Shown here: positions 14,601 to 25,475 of the stretch, one piece after another | Numbering within the stretch: position 1 is the stretch's first letter | Layout: the number at the start of each line of letters is the position of its first letter | Assembly (NCBI RefSeq): GCF_965638725.1 | Contig: NC_134963.1 | Location: forward strand, 7,881,501-7,945,500 | Source of the DNA: Aptenodytes patagonicus | Taxonomy: Eukaryota > Chordata > Aves > Sphenisciformes > Spheniscidae | Length of the DNA: 64,000 nt | Reading direction: 5' to 3' | Notes under the pieces: model-generated | Database searches by the model: none | What the model saw: only the letters and a program-made list of their open reading frames with translations | What the model was told of the DNA's origin: nothing | Position numbers and translations under genes: made by a program

Positions 14601-16167
14601 CCTTTATTATGATGTAACACGAATAATGCTGTGGGAGCATGTATTTTTCTAGCACCATTATTAGACTTGATGCTGCTTTCTAGAACTATGTAATGGAATC
14701 GAAATATTTTCTTGAATACAAGCTGCATTGAATGCCAGAGTGGACTCTGATCACAAGGGAGAATCATTCAATGTTTATACGCATAGAGGTAAGTCATCCA
14801 CCTTAAAAGTCCCTTTTCCTGTTCATGTGATATTTGCCAACATCCATTTCATGGGAGCAGCTAACGTTCCCATCCCAATCCCCAGTGTCACATCATACAT
14901 AAAAGAAAATGCACGTTCAGCAAAAGATATCTTTCGTTAGATAAGGCTGTGGGAAGTTTTCATAAACCCCATAAAGACTTTACATCACAAGGTGAACAAT
15001 GATGCTGTCAGAACTGCAAGCCTGGCTCATGGGTTCTTCTTAGCAACACCCCAGTTAGCAGTCAAAGCCTCACTAAAGGCTTTTGCGGCCTAAATGCTTG
15101 TGACCTAACAGCACACAGATAAAGCTCTTGCTGAACCATCCCCTCTCAGCTCACACTCAGCTCCTCTGACAAAGACCCTGTGTCATTGCAAGCCACATTG
15201 CTGGAGAAGAGGGCGGGGTGAAAGAAGAGAAGGGAGGCACACAGGGGAAAAAAAAAATGCAGTCTACAAAATAGATGCAACCTACAATCCGTGACATTCA
15301 GTCCTTCGCTGTCTCCTCATAAGATAAAACAGCTGTACCATCTGCCTGCAGCCAAAACCACCAGCAGTTTTGGGAAGGTAAAAAGCTGGAATGAAAATCT
15401 CAGCTGCCCTCCTGGCTCTTTAATAATGATCACTGTCAACAGCCTAAATATAACACCCAGACACCCCAGTACCCTAAGCATCTTGCTGTAAGGCTGACTA
15501 ATTACAAACCATCTAAAAGTAACAGCAAAGAGATACAAAACCATAAATAAAAATAAGTGAGCCAAAGGCCACCTTGAAATACATGAGCGTGGTTCGGATT
15601 TCCTAAACCTACCGATTCAAAACAAGGAGGTAGCACCAGTACTTCACCCTCCATCTTCATTAGCACCTCACCACCCTCCTGCCCAGCTCCACTTTCATCA
15701 TTATTTGAAATAAATTAGATTGACTTAAAACAAGTAGACTGCCTCAATACCAGCTGGCTCCATATCCCAAGTCTTTCACCCTACATCCGCATCCACCATT
15801 CTCCATCCCGGCCCCCCATCTTCCCCTAGTCGTTCTCCCTGCGCCCTCCCCCCCGTAACACCACCCTCCTCCTTCTCCTCCCCTCAGGCCCCCACTGCCA
15901 CTGCCCCCCCCCTCCCCCGAGGGCAACCTCCTCCTCACCACCCCCTCGCCCCTACCCCCGTCCCTCCCCTCAGCTCGGGGGGCCGCGGGCCCGGCTCACC
16001 TCCAGCTCGGTGTCGCCGGGCTCGGCCACCCCAATGATCTCGCTGGGCAGCTCGGCCAGGTCGGTGACCCGGATCAGCCCGTCGTGCAGGAAGATGGTCT
16101 CCTCCTTCACCGACAGCCACTGGGCTGAGTCAGTGGCCGCCGCCGAGGCGCCCGCCGGGGACCCCAT
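59..16167 (-). CDS. HECTD4: HECTD4, 5' part (exons 1-3), probable HECT-domain E3 ubiquitin ligase; gene continues past the left edge
   Basis: Three minus-strand exons at 16000-16167, 2804-3321 and 59-148 join in frame with GT-AG introns and give 258 codons plus two bases. The protein starts [20 protein letters not shown], passes through [20 protein letters not shown] and [20 protein letters not shown], and ends here at [17 protein letters not shown]...DVLYR. I recognise this as the amino end of HECTD4, a cytosolic protein of about 4,000 residues or more whose C-terminal HECT domain transfers ubiquitin through a catalytic cysteine. That domain is outside the window, so no catalytic residue can be checked. 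The start ATG at 16167-16165 lies in a strong context (GCGCCATGG), and the upstream open frame contains no other ATG. The position beside RPL6 and PTPN11 matches the mammalian gene order and supports the identity. Confidence 0.95.
511..666 (-). other. Cryptic cassette or poison exon candidate in HECTD4 intron 2
   Basis: On the minus strand a pyrimidine-rich CTCTTCTATTTTAG acceptor and a GATTGAG|GTATTT donor bracket 156 bases that are fully open in one frame ([20 protein letters not shown] and onward). That frame does not agree with the HECTD4 phase. Exon 2 ends in phase 2, and in that phase this segment reads a TAG within seven codons. Exon 2 joins exon 3 perfectly without it. It is either chance or a frame-breaking cassette. 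The product is not recognised. Confidence 0.2.
2352..2510. repeat. Direct duplication, 62 bp copies offset by 97 bp
   Basis: Bases 2352-2413 recur at 2449-2510 with one difference (ccacgat versus ccatgat). The 35 bp between them occur once. The near identity points to a recent local duplication inside HECTD4 intron 2. Confidence 0.9.
2804..3321 (-). CDS. HECTD4: HECTD4 exon 2
   Basis: The exon has 518 bases between a TTCCTTTCAG acceptor and a GCAAG|GTAAGG donor. It begins [20 protein letters not shown], in phase 0 with exon 1, and ends in phase 2 within ALVALACAR. It contains a basic, leucine-rich helical stretch ([20 protein letters not shown]), then an acidic patch ([12 protein letters not shown]), then a cysteine- and leucine-rich region. 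No named domain is recognisable. Confidence 0.96.
7781..7839. repeat. Duplicated 17-mer forming a perfect 11-bp palindrome
   Basis: The 17-mer attctagtataaccaag (7781-7797) recurs at 7812-7828 with one change. The second copy is the left side of a perfect inverted repeat: aattctagtgt (7811-7821), a 7-base loop, then acactagaatt (7829-7839). A third partial copy starts at 7800. No matching transposon was recognised. Confidence 0.85.
8668..8694. repeat. Poly(T) tract, 27 bases
   Basis: An uninterrupted T-run of about 27 bases inside HECTD4 intron 1. Read from the minus strand it is a poly(A), so it could be a retroposed tail, but no parent sequence was recognised beside it. Confidence 0.8.
9141..9906 (+). 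mobile_element. CR1 non-LTR retrotransposon, 5'-truncated 3' end
   Basis: This is the 3' part of a chicken-repeat-1 LINE. It has the end of the reverse-transcriptase ORF (at 9261-9674: [45 protein letters not shown]), then the 3' UTR with aggttgcccagagaggtggt and ggttggactagatgacc. It closes with the diagnostic attctgattctat end in place of a poly(A). The coding frame before 9261 is shifted and about 20 bases appear missing near 9273 compared with the family as I remember it, so the copy is dead. Low divergence suggests a fairly young insertion. It lies antisense to HECTD4. Confidence 0.95.
10913..10942. repeat. Tandem doublet, 15-bp unit
   Basis: Two adjacent identical copies of gctcttatttaagta. 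Confidence 0.85.
11564..11718. mobile_element. hAT (Charlie-like) non-autonomous DNA transposon, 155 bp
   Basis: The ends are imperfect inverted repeats. The left end is CAGCAGTTCCCAAGC and the right end, reverse complemented, is CAGTGCTTCCCAAAT; about 25 bases in, both have a GGT...ACC block. Flanking 8-mers gtctggat (11556-11563) and acctagat (11719-11726) both resemble the nTCTAGAn target typical of Charlie-type hAT elements. There is no transposase. The family name is inferred from ends and target duplication only. Confidence 0.65.
13112..13141. repeat. Tandem doublet, 15-bp unit
   Basis: Two adjacent copies of gagcagcttttatat. Confidence 0.85.
13385..13418. repeat. AT/AC microsatellite
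   Basis: A (TA)n-(CA)n-(TA)n simple repeat of about 34 bases in HECTD4 intron 1. Confidence 0.85.
16000..16167 (-). CDS. HECTD4: HECTD4 coding exon 1
   Basis: The exon has 168 coding bases (56 codons), starting at ATG 16167-16165 and ending at a GAG|GTGAGC donor in phase 0. The residues are [20 protein letters not shown] through EPGDTELE. The frame stays open upstream to about 16323 without an ATG, so the 5' UTR start is not fixed. The exon lies in a CpG island. Confidence 0.95.
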
Positions 16168-16652
16168 GGCGCGGACGGCGGGGGGGCTCCGCAGGGCTGA
16201 GGCGAGGCGGGTCCCGCTACCCCCCCATGACGGGGGCAGGGCGAGGGCAGGGGGGTCCCCAGCGGCCTGGGTGCCGGACAGCCGGAGCGCGGTGGGAAAC
16301 AGCGAGGAGCGGCGCCTTGCCACCGCAGCGCCAGCGGAGCGGGGACCTCCGGGAGCCGCCGTGCCCGCCCGCAGCCACCACGTCCCGCTCCCTCCTCACA
16401 CACACAGGTGACAGCGCGACGCCATATTGGGGGCTGAGGCGGGCCCGGCATGCACCGCGCGAGGAACAATACACCCTCCCCCCTCCCAGCCCCGCGGGGC
16501 ACCGCCCCCCGCCGCGCCCCTCCCCCGCCGGACCCGCCCCCCCCGGCGCCCCTCGGTGCCGCCCCACGGGCGCGGGCGACGCCCCCCCGACGCTCCGCCC
16601 CCAAAGGCGGCTCCCGCCGCCCCGCGCCTCGCCCCGCGCGGTGGGCGCTCCC

Positions 16653-17025
16653 CTCAGTGCCTCGCCTCCATCCCCCCTAGGCCGCCCCCCTCAGCGCCTC
16701 GCCCCGCTCGTCTCGCACCAAGGGGCGATTCCCTCAGCGCCTCACCTCCGCTCCCCCCCGGGCCGCCCCCCTCAGCGCCTCGCCCCGCTCTCCCCGCATC
16801 GTCAGCGCTCCCCTCAGCGCCTCACCTCCGCTCCGCCCCTCGGGGCCGCTCCCTTCAGCGCCTCGCCCCCCTTACGCAATGGCCGCTCCCCTCAGCGCCT
16901 CACCTCCCTTCACCCAAAGGCCCCGTTCCTCAGCCCTTCGCCCGTGAGCTGCTCCCTCAGCGCCTTACCCCGAGGGTGAGGCCGTTCCCCTCAGAGTTTC
17001 CCTTTTCAGCCTCACCTCCTTGGCT
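16653..17025. repeat. Degenerate minisatellite, about 40-bp unit
   Basis: The motif ctcagcgcctc recurs with starts at about 16653, 16690, 16733, 16771, 16813, 16854, 16891, 16929, 16956 and 16990, and a weaker copy near 17007. Spacing is mostly 37-43 bases. Two versions alternate (ctcgccccgc and ctcacctccg) in the first part, suggesting an older unit of about 80 bases. It lies 0.5-0.9 kb upstream of the HECTD4 start codon. Confidence 0.85.
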
Positions 17026-17395
17026 AGTCGGCGCCCCTCTCAAACTACGCTTTTCCCTTAAGGACTGATCCGTCTTGGTGCCTCACGTTCCCCGCAGGGT
17101 AGTTCCTCCCCTCCTGGCACCTCTGGTCGCCCCTTTTTTGTCTGCCCCCCTCTCCTTCCAGAATGACCTCCCTTTCTCCCCTTCGCTTGCCTGCCCCTCC
17201 GTCACCTCCTCGAAGGAATCCGGTCACCTCTCAGGCAGCCTTTTCCCAAAGGACTTGTGAGCAAGCAGGTATGTCCCTTAAAATCCATACGTCCAGATTT
17301 ATCTGTGTAATGAGGATGCCAGAGGGTGCCAAGCAAAAGGTATGCAACACCACAGTATGTGTGGAAAAAAGGAGATCCAAAGAAAAATTGACCCT

Positions 17396-17412
17396 TCTCT
17401 CTCTCTCTCTCT
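17396..17412. repeat. CT dinucleotide repeat
   Basis: A short (CT)n microsatellite at the outer edge of the HECTD4 CpG island. Confidence 0.85.
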
Positions 17413-20400
17413 TTTGGGCACCATCATGTAACCTTCCCTATTTTCCATGGGTCTAATTTCACACCTGGTTGCCTCAGACCTCCACCCGAGTCTGTTCATA
17501 GAGGCACAAAGTGTCACAGGCAGCTGTACCTGACTGTTCAGCAAAGTACGTGCTTTTGAGACAAATCATGTTAATGAGAAAGACATGATGATAAAAGTTA
17601 AATATTTTTAGTGCATAATTACTGTGGGGATTCCCATTGCAAGTGGCTGCTTTTCATGAAACAGTGACTCTGCACAACTGAACAGAGATGGAGCGCTACA
17701 GATCTATTTACCTGTTTGATCAGATTAAATTTTTTCATCTATTAGTGCATTATAACAAATGTGCTGTGGTATTGGAGGAAAAGTGTATTCAAAGCTGTAG
17801 TAAAACGACATCTACTGCCAATGCTTTATGTCCCGTTAAATCTGGTTGGGAAGAAGCATTTTTTCCACGTAATGGACCACCACTCAACTTATGACCCACA
17901 CAAAGCGTCTTCCTCTCACTGATTCCGCAGCATGAGCATTCACACAATTGCGAAGTTTGTCTTTGAGGCCAGTTCAGACAACATAGGGTTCAGGTAAGTT
18001 CATACGAGTAGCTGGTTACAGATCTGTGCCACAGCTCAGTACATTATATTTGGTAGCATATCACTGCCATTCATGTATTGGAGAGCAGAAGAGTCTCCAG
18101 GCTTGGTTTTATTATAGAAATAGGTATTATTTTCCTCTGCACTAGAAAGTCTCATTTTTGAACAGGGAGAGCATGGGAGAGTTGGTATCAAAGGTTTTTG
18201 TGAGGGAGAGACCGTTCATGGGCATCTGTTATTTTTGGTCAAGACATGACACAGAGAACAGCGGCTGCAGATGTACATATCCATAGATATGAAATCCACC
18301 CTGATCCTCCCACAGGAGCCCTGCTAGTGCTCAGAAGAAAAAGAATGCTGAGATTTGAAGATTTTATGGCAGGTGGGATGTGGCAGCTGAGTTCTGGCAG
18401 TTGAGATAAGCTGTGCTCATAAGGTCTCCTTGGAGGAATGGGAAAGCTGCTGAGGTTAGATTAGTCACAATATTTCACTGCAAGATAGTGACTGGTGTTA
18501 TTGTTTTCTTACCAGAGTAGGAGTTTTACATTGTTTTCATTCATTCACATGAGACAGGAATAGAGGAAGAGAAACGCAAAGTGTGTATACATTTTAGTGG
18601 GAGTAACACGGAAAAAAATTCTGTCTTTAGATTTTGTAATACTGTCATGGTACTAGTTGAGTGTCTTCCACAAAATCAATACAAATAGCACAGCTGGGAG
18701 TAAAACGGGATGGTCACTTCACAGGCAACACTCAGGCCAGGAAGGCTTGTCAACAGAAAGGATTTGCAGTGTTTTCTAGAGGTGGCTGAGTTTTGGATGT
18801 ATCTGTTGTTCTCCAAAGGACTGTTTCATAGGCTGGGTAACCCCCAGGGTGAAAATTCTTTGTCTCCAGCTCTCATGTGCTCTTTCCAGGGCCTTCTGGA
18901 CTGCTTTATCCCAGAGGAATATGGTTGCCACAGTAGCTCCCAGATGGAGAATCAGTGTTTGATATAGCTGTCAATTCAATCCACTAATTGCTTTGAAATA
19001 CAAACCAAGGCCTTGTATTTGAATAAGGAGCTAACTCAGAGCTAGAAGAGAGGTACGTGTAATTCTGGATGCATTCATACCAGGCTAAGCACAGAAAGAG
19101 GTGCATGGCTAAATTATATACTGGCCAGAGGCTGTGTTTTGTCGTTTGACTGGGGGTTGGCAAACAATCTCTCACAGCGAGGATCCTGATACATGTGTTT
19201 TTGTGTGGTAAGTAACCTGAGCTGCCCGAGTGAAAAGCAGGCCACTGAACTGTGAATTGGAGATTGTGCAGACATTTTAGAAATCCCTTTTAGCGGTATC
19301 TGTGTGAAGACATCCCAAACTGAACACAGGGGATGTTTACCATTTTATAGTTATTTATTTGCTTATTTGGAGTTCTTCTGAATTGTATTGATTTGACAAT
19401 TCAAAGTTAAAAATCAGTTATTGAATTAATCTAATGCCATAAAACTGAGAAATGTGTCCTGTCTTGCCTCAGTGCAGGTAAATAAAATACTTACTAGTAA
19501 ATGTAAGTTTTACTAAATTATTTCAGGTGCCCGATATTCAGGAATTACCAGTATGTTGTACAATCTATAAGCTTACATAGCATGGAATGCTGACATAGCT
19601 TTCTGCAAGAAATTTTCAATATTAAGGCCCTGATCCTGTAATGAATTCAGCAAATATAATGCAGTTTGTCTGGTGTCTGCTGCAGAAGATGTTGTATAAT
19701 ACAATGAAAAAAAATACTATTTTTGTTCTGCATGTCACCAGAAAATGTCAGCCACTGTAACTTCAATGTAGCATTCAGAGGTGTACTGCAGTAACTACAA
19801 AGAAGTCTTGTACTACATTATGGGAGATGGTGTGACTTAAAAAACAGACTAGAATAACTTCGTGACATAAATCATCAAGCTGAAGAAATAAAACCCTTAA
19901 CTTGTAAATAGGCTTGTACAGAAAATCAGTCTTTTGCTTTAATTATTTTTGAGCAGATGGATCAGCTGTCTACAGCTGGGTGTCTGCGGCTGTGGCTGTG
20001 GTCGTGTCTGCCTCTGGTGGCTGGATTCTGGAATGAGCTTCGTCATCTGCAGGTCCCCGGTCCTGTAGCTGAATGTGCCCCTGTGCTTCTCTGTGCATCA
20101 CGGTTACTGAGATTTAGCACAGGATGCTCATGGTCTATGGGCAAAAATTAAGTCCTGTGAGCTAAAAAATGGAAATTCACTATTCATGCTTCGAATTGAC
20201 CATTTGCCTATTATGTAATGGAATTTAAAGAACATTATCTTGCTGTCCTGTTTAATTTTATATTAGCAGCTATAACGTATGGTGGAAATTCTTTTCAGCC
20301 TAAGGCTTTGCTGTACATCTTTCTGTTAATTTAGAAGTGGCAGTTTCAGTTTTAATGACCATTGTGGCACTAAGAAATGTGTGAAACAGAAGAAATAGTT

Positions 20401-20943
20401 GCTATTTTTATGTGGTCTGCAATAACCAGATTTCCATACCCTGAAGCCGGGCTCCTCTGCCTAGTACATGTTATTTAGAGAGCCTGAATGCCATCATTAA
20501 TAAGGCCACTATGCAAGAAATACTGGCATTTCTTGGCACACTAACTGTGATTAAAAAATAGTTTCTTCCTTTTTCTCCAAGTAAAATTTAGAAAGGACTG
20601 AAGTGGAAAAAAACAGTATTTGACAGAGGAGAAAGAACAAACAGTGAAATAAAATAATTTAAACTTCAGAAATGTATTTTAATTGCAAAGGAAAAATAGT
20701 CACATTTTTCTCATTTTGATATATTAGCAATAATCTCTGAAGAAGGCTCTGACTGATAGCAAGGGAGGCTTGAGGAAGGAAGAACAAATAAAAAGAGATT
20801 TTTAATAAAATGAATAAGGACAATTTTATTATAGGAAACATGAGTATGAATCACCTACGTTGCAAACACAGCCTTAGTTAAATTGGACATGAAATGAATG
20901 TAAATTATAGAGTTATAATAAAAATGCTGGAATGTTTTCTTAG

Positions 20944-21420
20944 AGGCAGCCTAATCCGGTGCTGTGACCCAAGCTGTAACTACACTACTTGTGACGCATA
21001 CTTGTCCCATCTAGAGTGATGGAGACTCCACCTGCAATCTCTTCCATTGTTGAATTGTCATTACAGTTAGGGAGTTTCCTAATGCTTGATTGAACTTGCG
21101 GTACTGTAATTTAAGCTTTTTCATTTTTTTCAGCTTTTGTAGAGAACAACATTTTTTTCAGCTTTTGCACAGAGAACAGCTGTTGTAGACGCAGAGAACA
21201 CTTTATTTCCTTCCTCTTATGTCCAGTCTTTTTCATGGGTGAAGGCTGTGACCACAACTCCTCTCCATCGTCTCTGCACTAAATAATCCCCATTCTTTCA
21301 AACTTTCTCTGTAGGCCATGTACTCTAGAAGTCAGATCATTCTTCTGCTCTTTGGGATTTCCTCCAACTTGTCCACATCTCTCTTGAGCCGCTGGTACTT
21401 TAGATGAAGCCTTACCAGCA
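20944..21420 (-). mobile_element. Diverged CR1 fragment, minus orientation
   Basis: Read on the minus strand, it follows the CR1 3' end: agaaagtttgaaagaatggg, ttatttagtgcagagac, then aagcttaaattacagtaccg, gcattaggaaactccctaac and a weak ggtggagtctccatcactct. Identity is low, so it is an old copy, and the extreme 3' end is not clear. It contains an internal duplication, atttttttcagcttttg at 21123-21139 and again at 21151-21167. Confidence 0.7.
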
Positions 21421-24400
21421 TGAAATGGTTTGGACAGATTCCCGTGTCTTCTATGCAATACTCCTGTTAAGTGTCTCAGTATCATCTTTGCTTTCTCTGC
21501 AGCTGTATGATATTGTTGACTCATACCGGGCTTGTAAATGAAATAACAACTTATGCTTAAATTCTGTTTGCGGTATTTCACATGCAGAAACAAAGAAAGC
21601 TGGCATTTAGCATTACTCTCAGTAATCTCATGTCTCATTTTCTTATTCAAGAATTTAATGCAAGTAGCCTTTTATGGAGGGAAGTATTTAAATTCTGCCC
21701 GTCAGTGAGGAAGAGTGGTTGGGAGCTGAACAGATCCCTTAGTGGTTGTCCTGAATTTCTGAATCTCTAATGTCTCAGAAGACTCATTATTAATATCCAA
21801 AAATAGGTAGGTTTTAAATACAGCTATTTGGTACTGTTTTACAATTCAACCTCCCTGAAAACTGGTGCAGTAAAACGAGGAAAAGAATAAATGAAAAAAA
21901 GTCTGCAACAATATTCTGCTCAATATTGTAAAAATATGAATCTAACAAGGTGGATTTATATAATTCATACAAATTATTACAAGGTCCACTTTATAAAGTG
22001 CTTCTCAGGGTTTGTAATGTTAAATTGACAAAATCCCTAATAGCTTGGCTGAGATCTGAGGATTTTAAAATTAGTTCTCGAGAATGAGTTACAAAAATGG
22101 TAGTTTTTTGGATCAGTGTATGCTGCAAGATCATCGGTGTTTTCTTCCTCTTGTAAAAGAGAGGAGGACTGCTTGGCAATGCTATTGTAATGCTGAAAGT
22201 GGTCAGCATAGAGATGGGGCTGATACTTAGACACAAATGCAAAACATATCTTTCATCAGAACTGTCTCTAGCTACATATGTACTTTGTATTAAGTTTTAT
22301 TTAAAACTCTTGGAAAGAAAAAGTGACATAAGCTGATTTTCTATTAGACTCTCAAGAAATAGTTTGAGTTTCTACATCTGTATTTTAATAATTTTCCAAG
22401 TAAATTGGTTGAAATATTAATCCTGCAAATCTCCGTGTTTGCGAGCTATTAATTCATAACAAGAAAGAATTCCAGTTACTGACACAGAACATACAGACTT
22501 TTGTTTTTTCTTCTAGGAGCATCGCCTTGTTACTCAAAGATGTCCTTTGTTCCAAGGCAGACATCTAAAATGTCCAATTTTTTTCTACTTCGTGTTCAAA
22601 GACCTTAGCTTTAATTGTAGTATAATCAGTATAAGTTCCACTTGGAGTCACAGCCCCGTATCAGAGCTTTAAATCTCCAATAGTTAAAAAATGAGAATAG
22701 ATCAGTTAAACATGTTAAAGCCCTCTCATTTTTAAATTATTTTCCTCCTTTACATTAAATAGTATGAACACTTCACGCTTGTATTTTAAGGGGAATTACA
22801 ATGTGAAGTCAATCTCAGTACCTCATACGGAAAAATAGATGCATTAACCTCTGGATCACGCTGCTGTCCCAGTGCGGGGCCCCTGTGCACGAAGAGGCAA
22901 ACAGGATGTTAACTCCTACAGGAGGTGGGTGCGGTGATCTGCCAGGGTTTGCGTCTGATTCATGGGACTCCCTGAAATGTTCATTCAGCGCTGATTGAAG
23001 CACGTTGTCAAACCTGCCATCAGACTTCCCGGGGGAGGATAAGGATGTTCGCATCACCAAAGCCTGATGGAAGCGTGAAGCATGGGGATAGTAGCTGCGG
23101 CTCTATCGCAAGGCGGGGAGGCATCACACCTTGTACTTGCAGGTGCTAAGGGGGGGAAGAGCTCCCTGTGGCTGGGCCACCAACTCTCTGCCGTGGGAAA
23201 TCTGCCCCTGGTTAACTAGCCAGCTGGTTAACTACCTGGCTGACTTCACGGTGTGGGTGGGGAGGCGAAGTTCATGTTACTTTATATTGAACAAGAGCTG
23301 TAATGGACAAGATCTGTATTTTACAAAACTTATAACCCTAGGAGAAACGAGTTCTCTCTCCCCATCAGGATGGCCCTACACAGACATTGTTTTAAAGTTG
23401 ACTGAGAACTGGGCAGAGTTTTACAGTGTATTTATCAAAAATGTTTAATCCCAATCAGAATAAAAAGCTGAAATTTTGACATTTGCAATGTAACATTTCA
23501 GGGGAAAAAAGTACATTTCAGGACAATTAACTTATTTCCGTTTTCTTTGTATTTCAATTTTACTTTTTATTATGTAAGATTTTAATTTAATACATATGTT
23601 GTTTTAATTTATTTTTATTTGACATAAATTCTTCATAATTTTGATGCCGAATAAAATTAATACTGAAATGAAAACTCAAAATATCTGTTTTAACATTATA
23701 CTTTATTTTTTTCAAAATGAAGTTTTGTTAAATATGACTCATTCACAGGATGAGTCGATTTCAATTACTGGTACATTTTCTTAAAATCTCCCATATCATT
23801 AAAACTGGCTTAGGGACGGTCTGCATAGTGTTGCAGAAAAATACTGTTGTGACATTTACAGGAGCTTATATTTTATTTATAATTTATTTATCTTTATTTA
23901 TGTCATTACCGGCAACAGAGGAGATTTTTAAATTATGGTACATACATTCTAGTACCTTTTTTCATCCCATCAGAACCATAAACAAAATTTGTGGGAGAAG
24001 CTTCCCAGTACAGCGTTTTTCTTTCACTCTCACCTTGGGATGGATGATCTGTGCTGGCACAAAGCCATGAATATGGGGAAGAATGTATCGACTTGTGAAG
24101 GTATCTACCCAATGTGACTTTCCCTAATTCTGACAGACACTAAGACACTAGACAGTTCTGTCACCCTTCTTTTTTTCTTCTTTTAACTTTAACATTGTCA
24201 ACAATGCCTCACTGAACTGAACTGAACTGGGAATTAGAAGTAAATGAAAAATCAGAAGAAAGGCTAGGTAGGCCAGTGCGCTCATATCCTTTGTATGCTA
24301 GTGGAAGGATATATTTCCCATGGACTGTAGAGGTCAGGTCAAGAAACATAGGAACTAACTACTACGGGTATTCTGTAACTTATATTTCTTACATAAATAT

Positions 24401-25109
24401 CCCATCATATCTGTCTGTCTTGTGTCTAAATATTTGCATCAGGCTTCAGTGTTTTTCCACTACGGTAATAATCAGCCTACCCTAAGCAGATTTCAAACTA
24501 TTCCAATTCAGGAGCTACTCTTCACAAATAAGCATGCTTTTCCTCTGAGACAAAGCAGAACTAATCAAAAAATTGAAATGAGTGCATCTTGGCTTTTTCA
24601 TTTCTTGTTGATAAAAGTCTGGATTTGTTACAGAAAACATTGTAGGAGTAAAATAAATTTTAAGTTTCATGGCTTTTTAGAGTACCAGAAAGTCAAACTA
24701 TCTAGGAAAACTTATAAATATTAGGCTAGTTTGATTTCATTCATGTATCTCAGTCTAAATCCATCATATGGTAAGGTTAGGAATATTTTGATGTTGAGAG
24801 TTTAAAATACATATAATAAATACAGCAAAATGAAATGTATGAATAGGTGAGTGGGTGGAAAGCAGGGATTACTATGACTGGCAAGAATTTGTCTATACTA
24901 CTTATTTTTTCTTATTATCTATAATTCTGTAGCAGCTGTAAGCTTAATTGAAAAACAGAATCTTACTGTGATGTTTTACAGACACAGAACAGAACTGCTT
25001 AAACGCGGAACGTGAAGCACCACCTGGATAGCTGCATGTGGAATTGATCACCATGTTTCAGGAAGTTCATGGATGGGCTGGGGAAAGTCTTGATGAGAGC
25101 AAACAGGCA

Positions 25110-25475
25110 TCTTGAAAACACAGCCTGTGAGGATAGCTTGAAAGGATTTGGTATGTTCAGTCTAGAGAAGAGAAGGCAGAGAGGAGACATGGTAACAAAT
25201 GTGTGAAAGGCTGAAGCAGAGAGAGTAAGCAAGCTGCTGTTGACAGGAGAAAAAGTCATGGGCTTAAACTGCAGCTGGGGAGGTAAAGGGCAGACATCAG
25301 GAAACATTTCCCATTGGTATGGCATGTTCAGCAGGAAACTGGATTGCCTTCTGAGGTTGTGGGATCTCTCTTAATGGAGGGCTTTGGCAATACAGTAGGC
25401 AAGTATCTGTTGGGCCTGGTGGGGACTTAGCTGATCTCGTGGTGCAGGATTAGATGGTTTTCGTAGTCCATTTGC
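25110..25475 (+). mobile_element. Diverged CR1 fragment, plus orientation
   Basis: The order of CR1 landmarks is kept: tatgttcagtctagagaaga near 25151, ggcttaaactgcagctgggg, then aggaaacatttcccattggt, ctgaggttgtgggatctctc and gattagatggttttcgtagt near 25450. Many substitutions and small gaps make this an old insertion. The left limit is uncertain. Confidence 0.75.

Larger units (their letters stand above)
3322..15999 (-). other. HECTD4: HECTD4 intron 1
   Basis: A 12.7 kb intron, mostly AT-rich unique sequence. Recognisable contents are a palindromic duplication near 7781-7839, a T-run at 8668-8694, a CR1 3' end at 9141-9906, a hAT-like element at 11564-11718, 15-bp tandem doublets at 10913-10942 and 13112-13141, and an AC/AT microsatellite near 13385-13418. 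No further exon was recognised on either strand. Confidence 0.85.
15960..17100 (-). promoter_or_regulatory. HECTD4: HECTD4 CpG-island promoter region
   Basis: A dense CpG-rich block surrounds coding exon 1 and extends about 900 bases upstream of the ATG. There is no TATA box. A YY1-like core (gccatattgg, near 16422-16431) lies about 260 bases upstream of the start codon. The transcription start cannot be fixed from sequence. Large open frames on both strands here (for example 16227-16979 plus) are by-products of GC richness. Confidence 0.7.

Noticed and set aside
16422-16431. CArG box (SRF site) at ccatattggg
   Set aside because: It has five, not six, A/T bases between CC and GG; a YY1-like core is a better description.
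16227-17068. 250- and 213-codon plus-strand open frames, Pro/Ser/Ala-rich
   Set aside because: These are the translated minisatellite and CpG island; repeated SAPH/RLAP-like words simply mirror the 40-bp DNA repeat.
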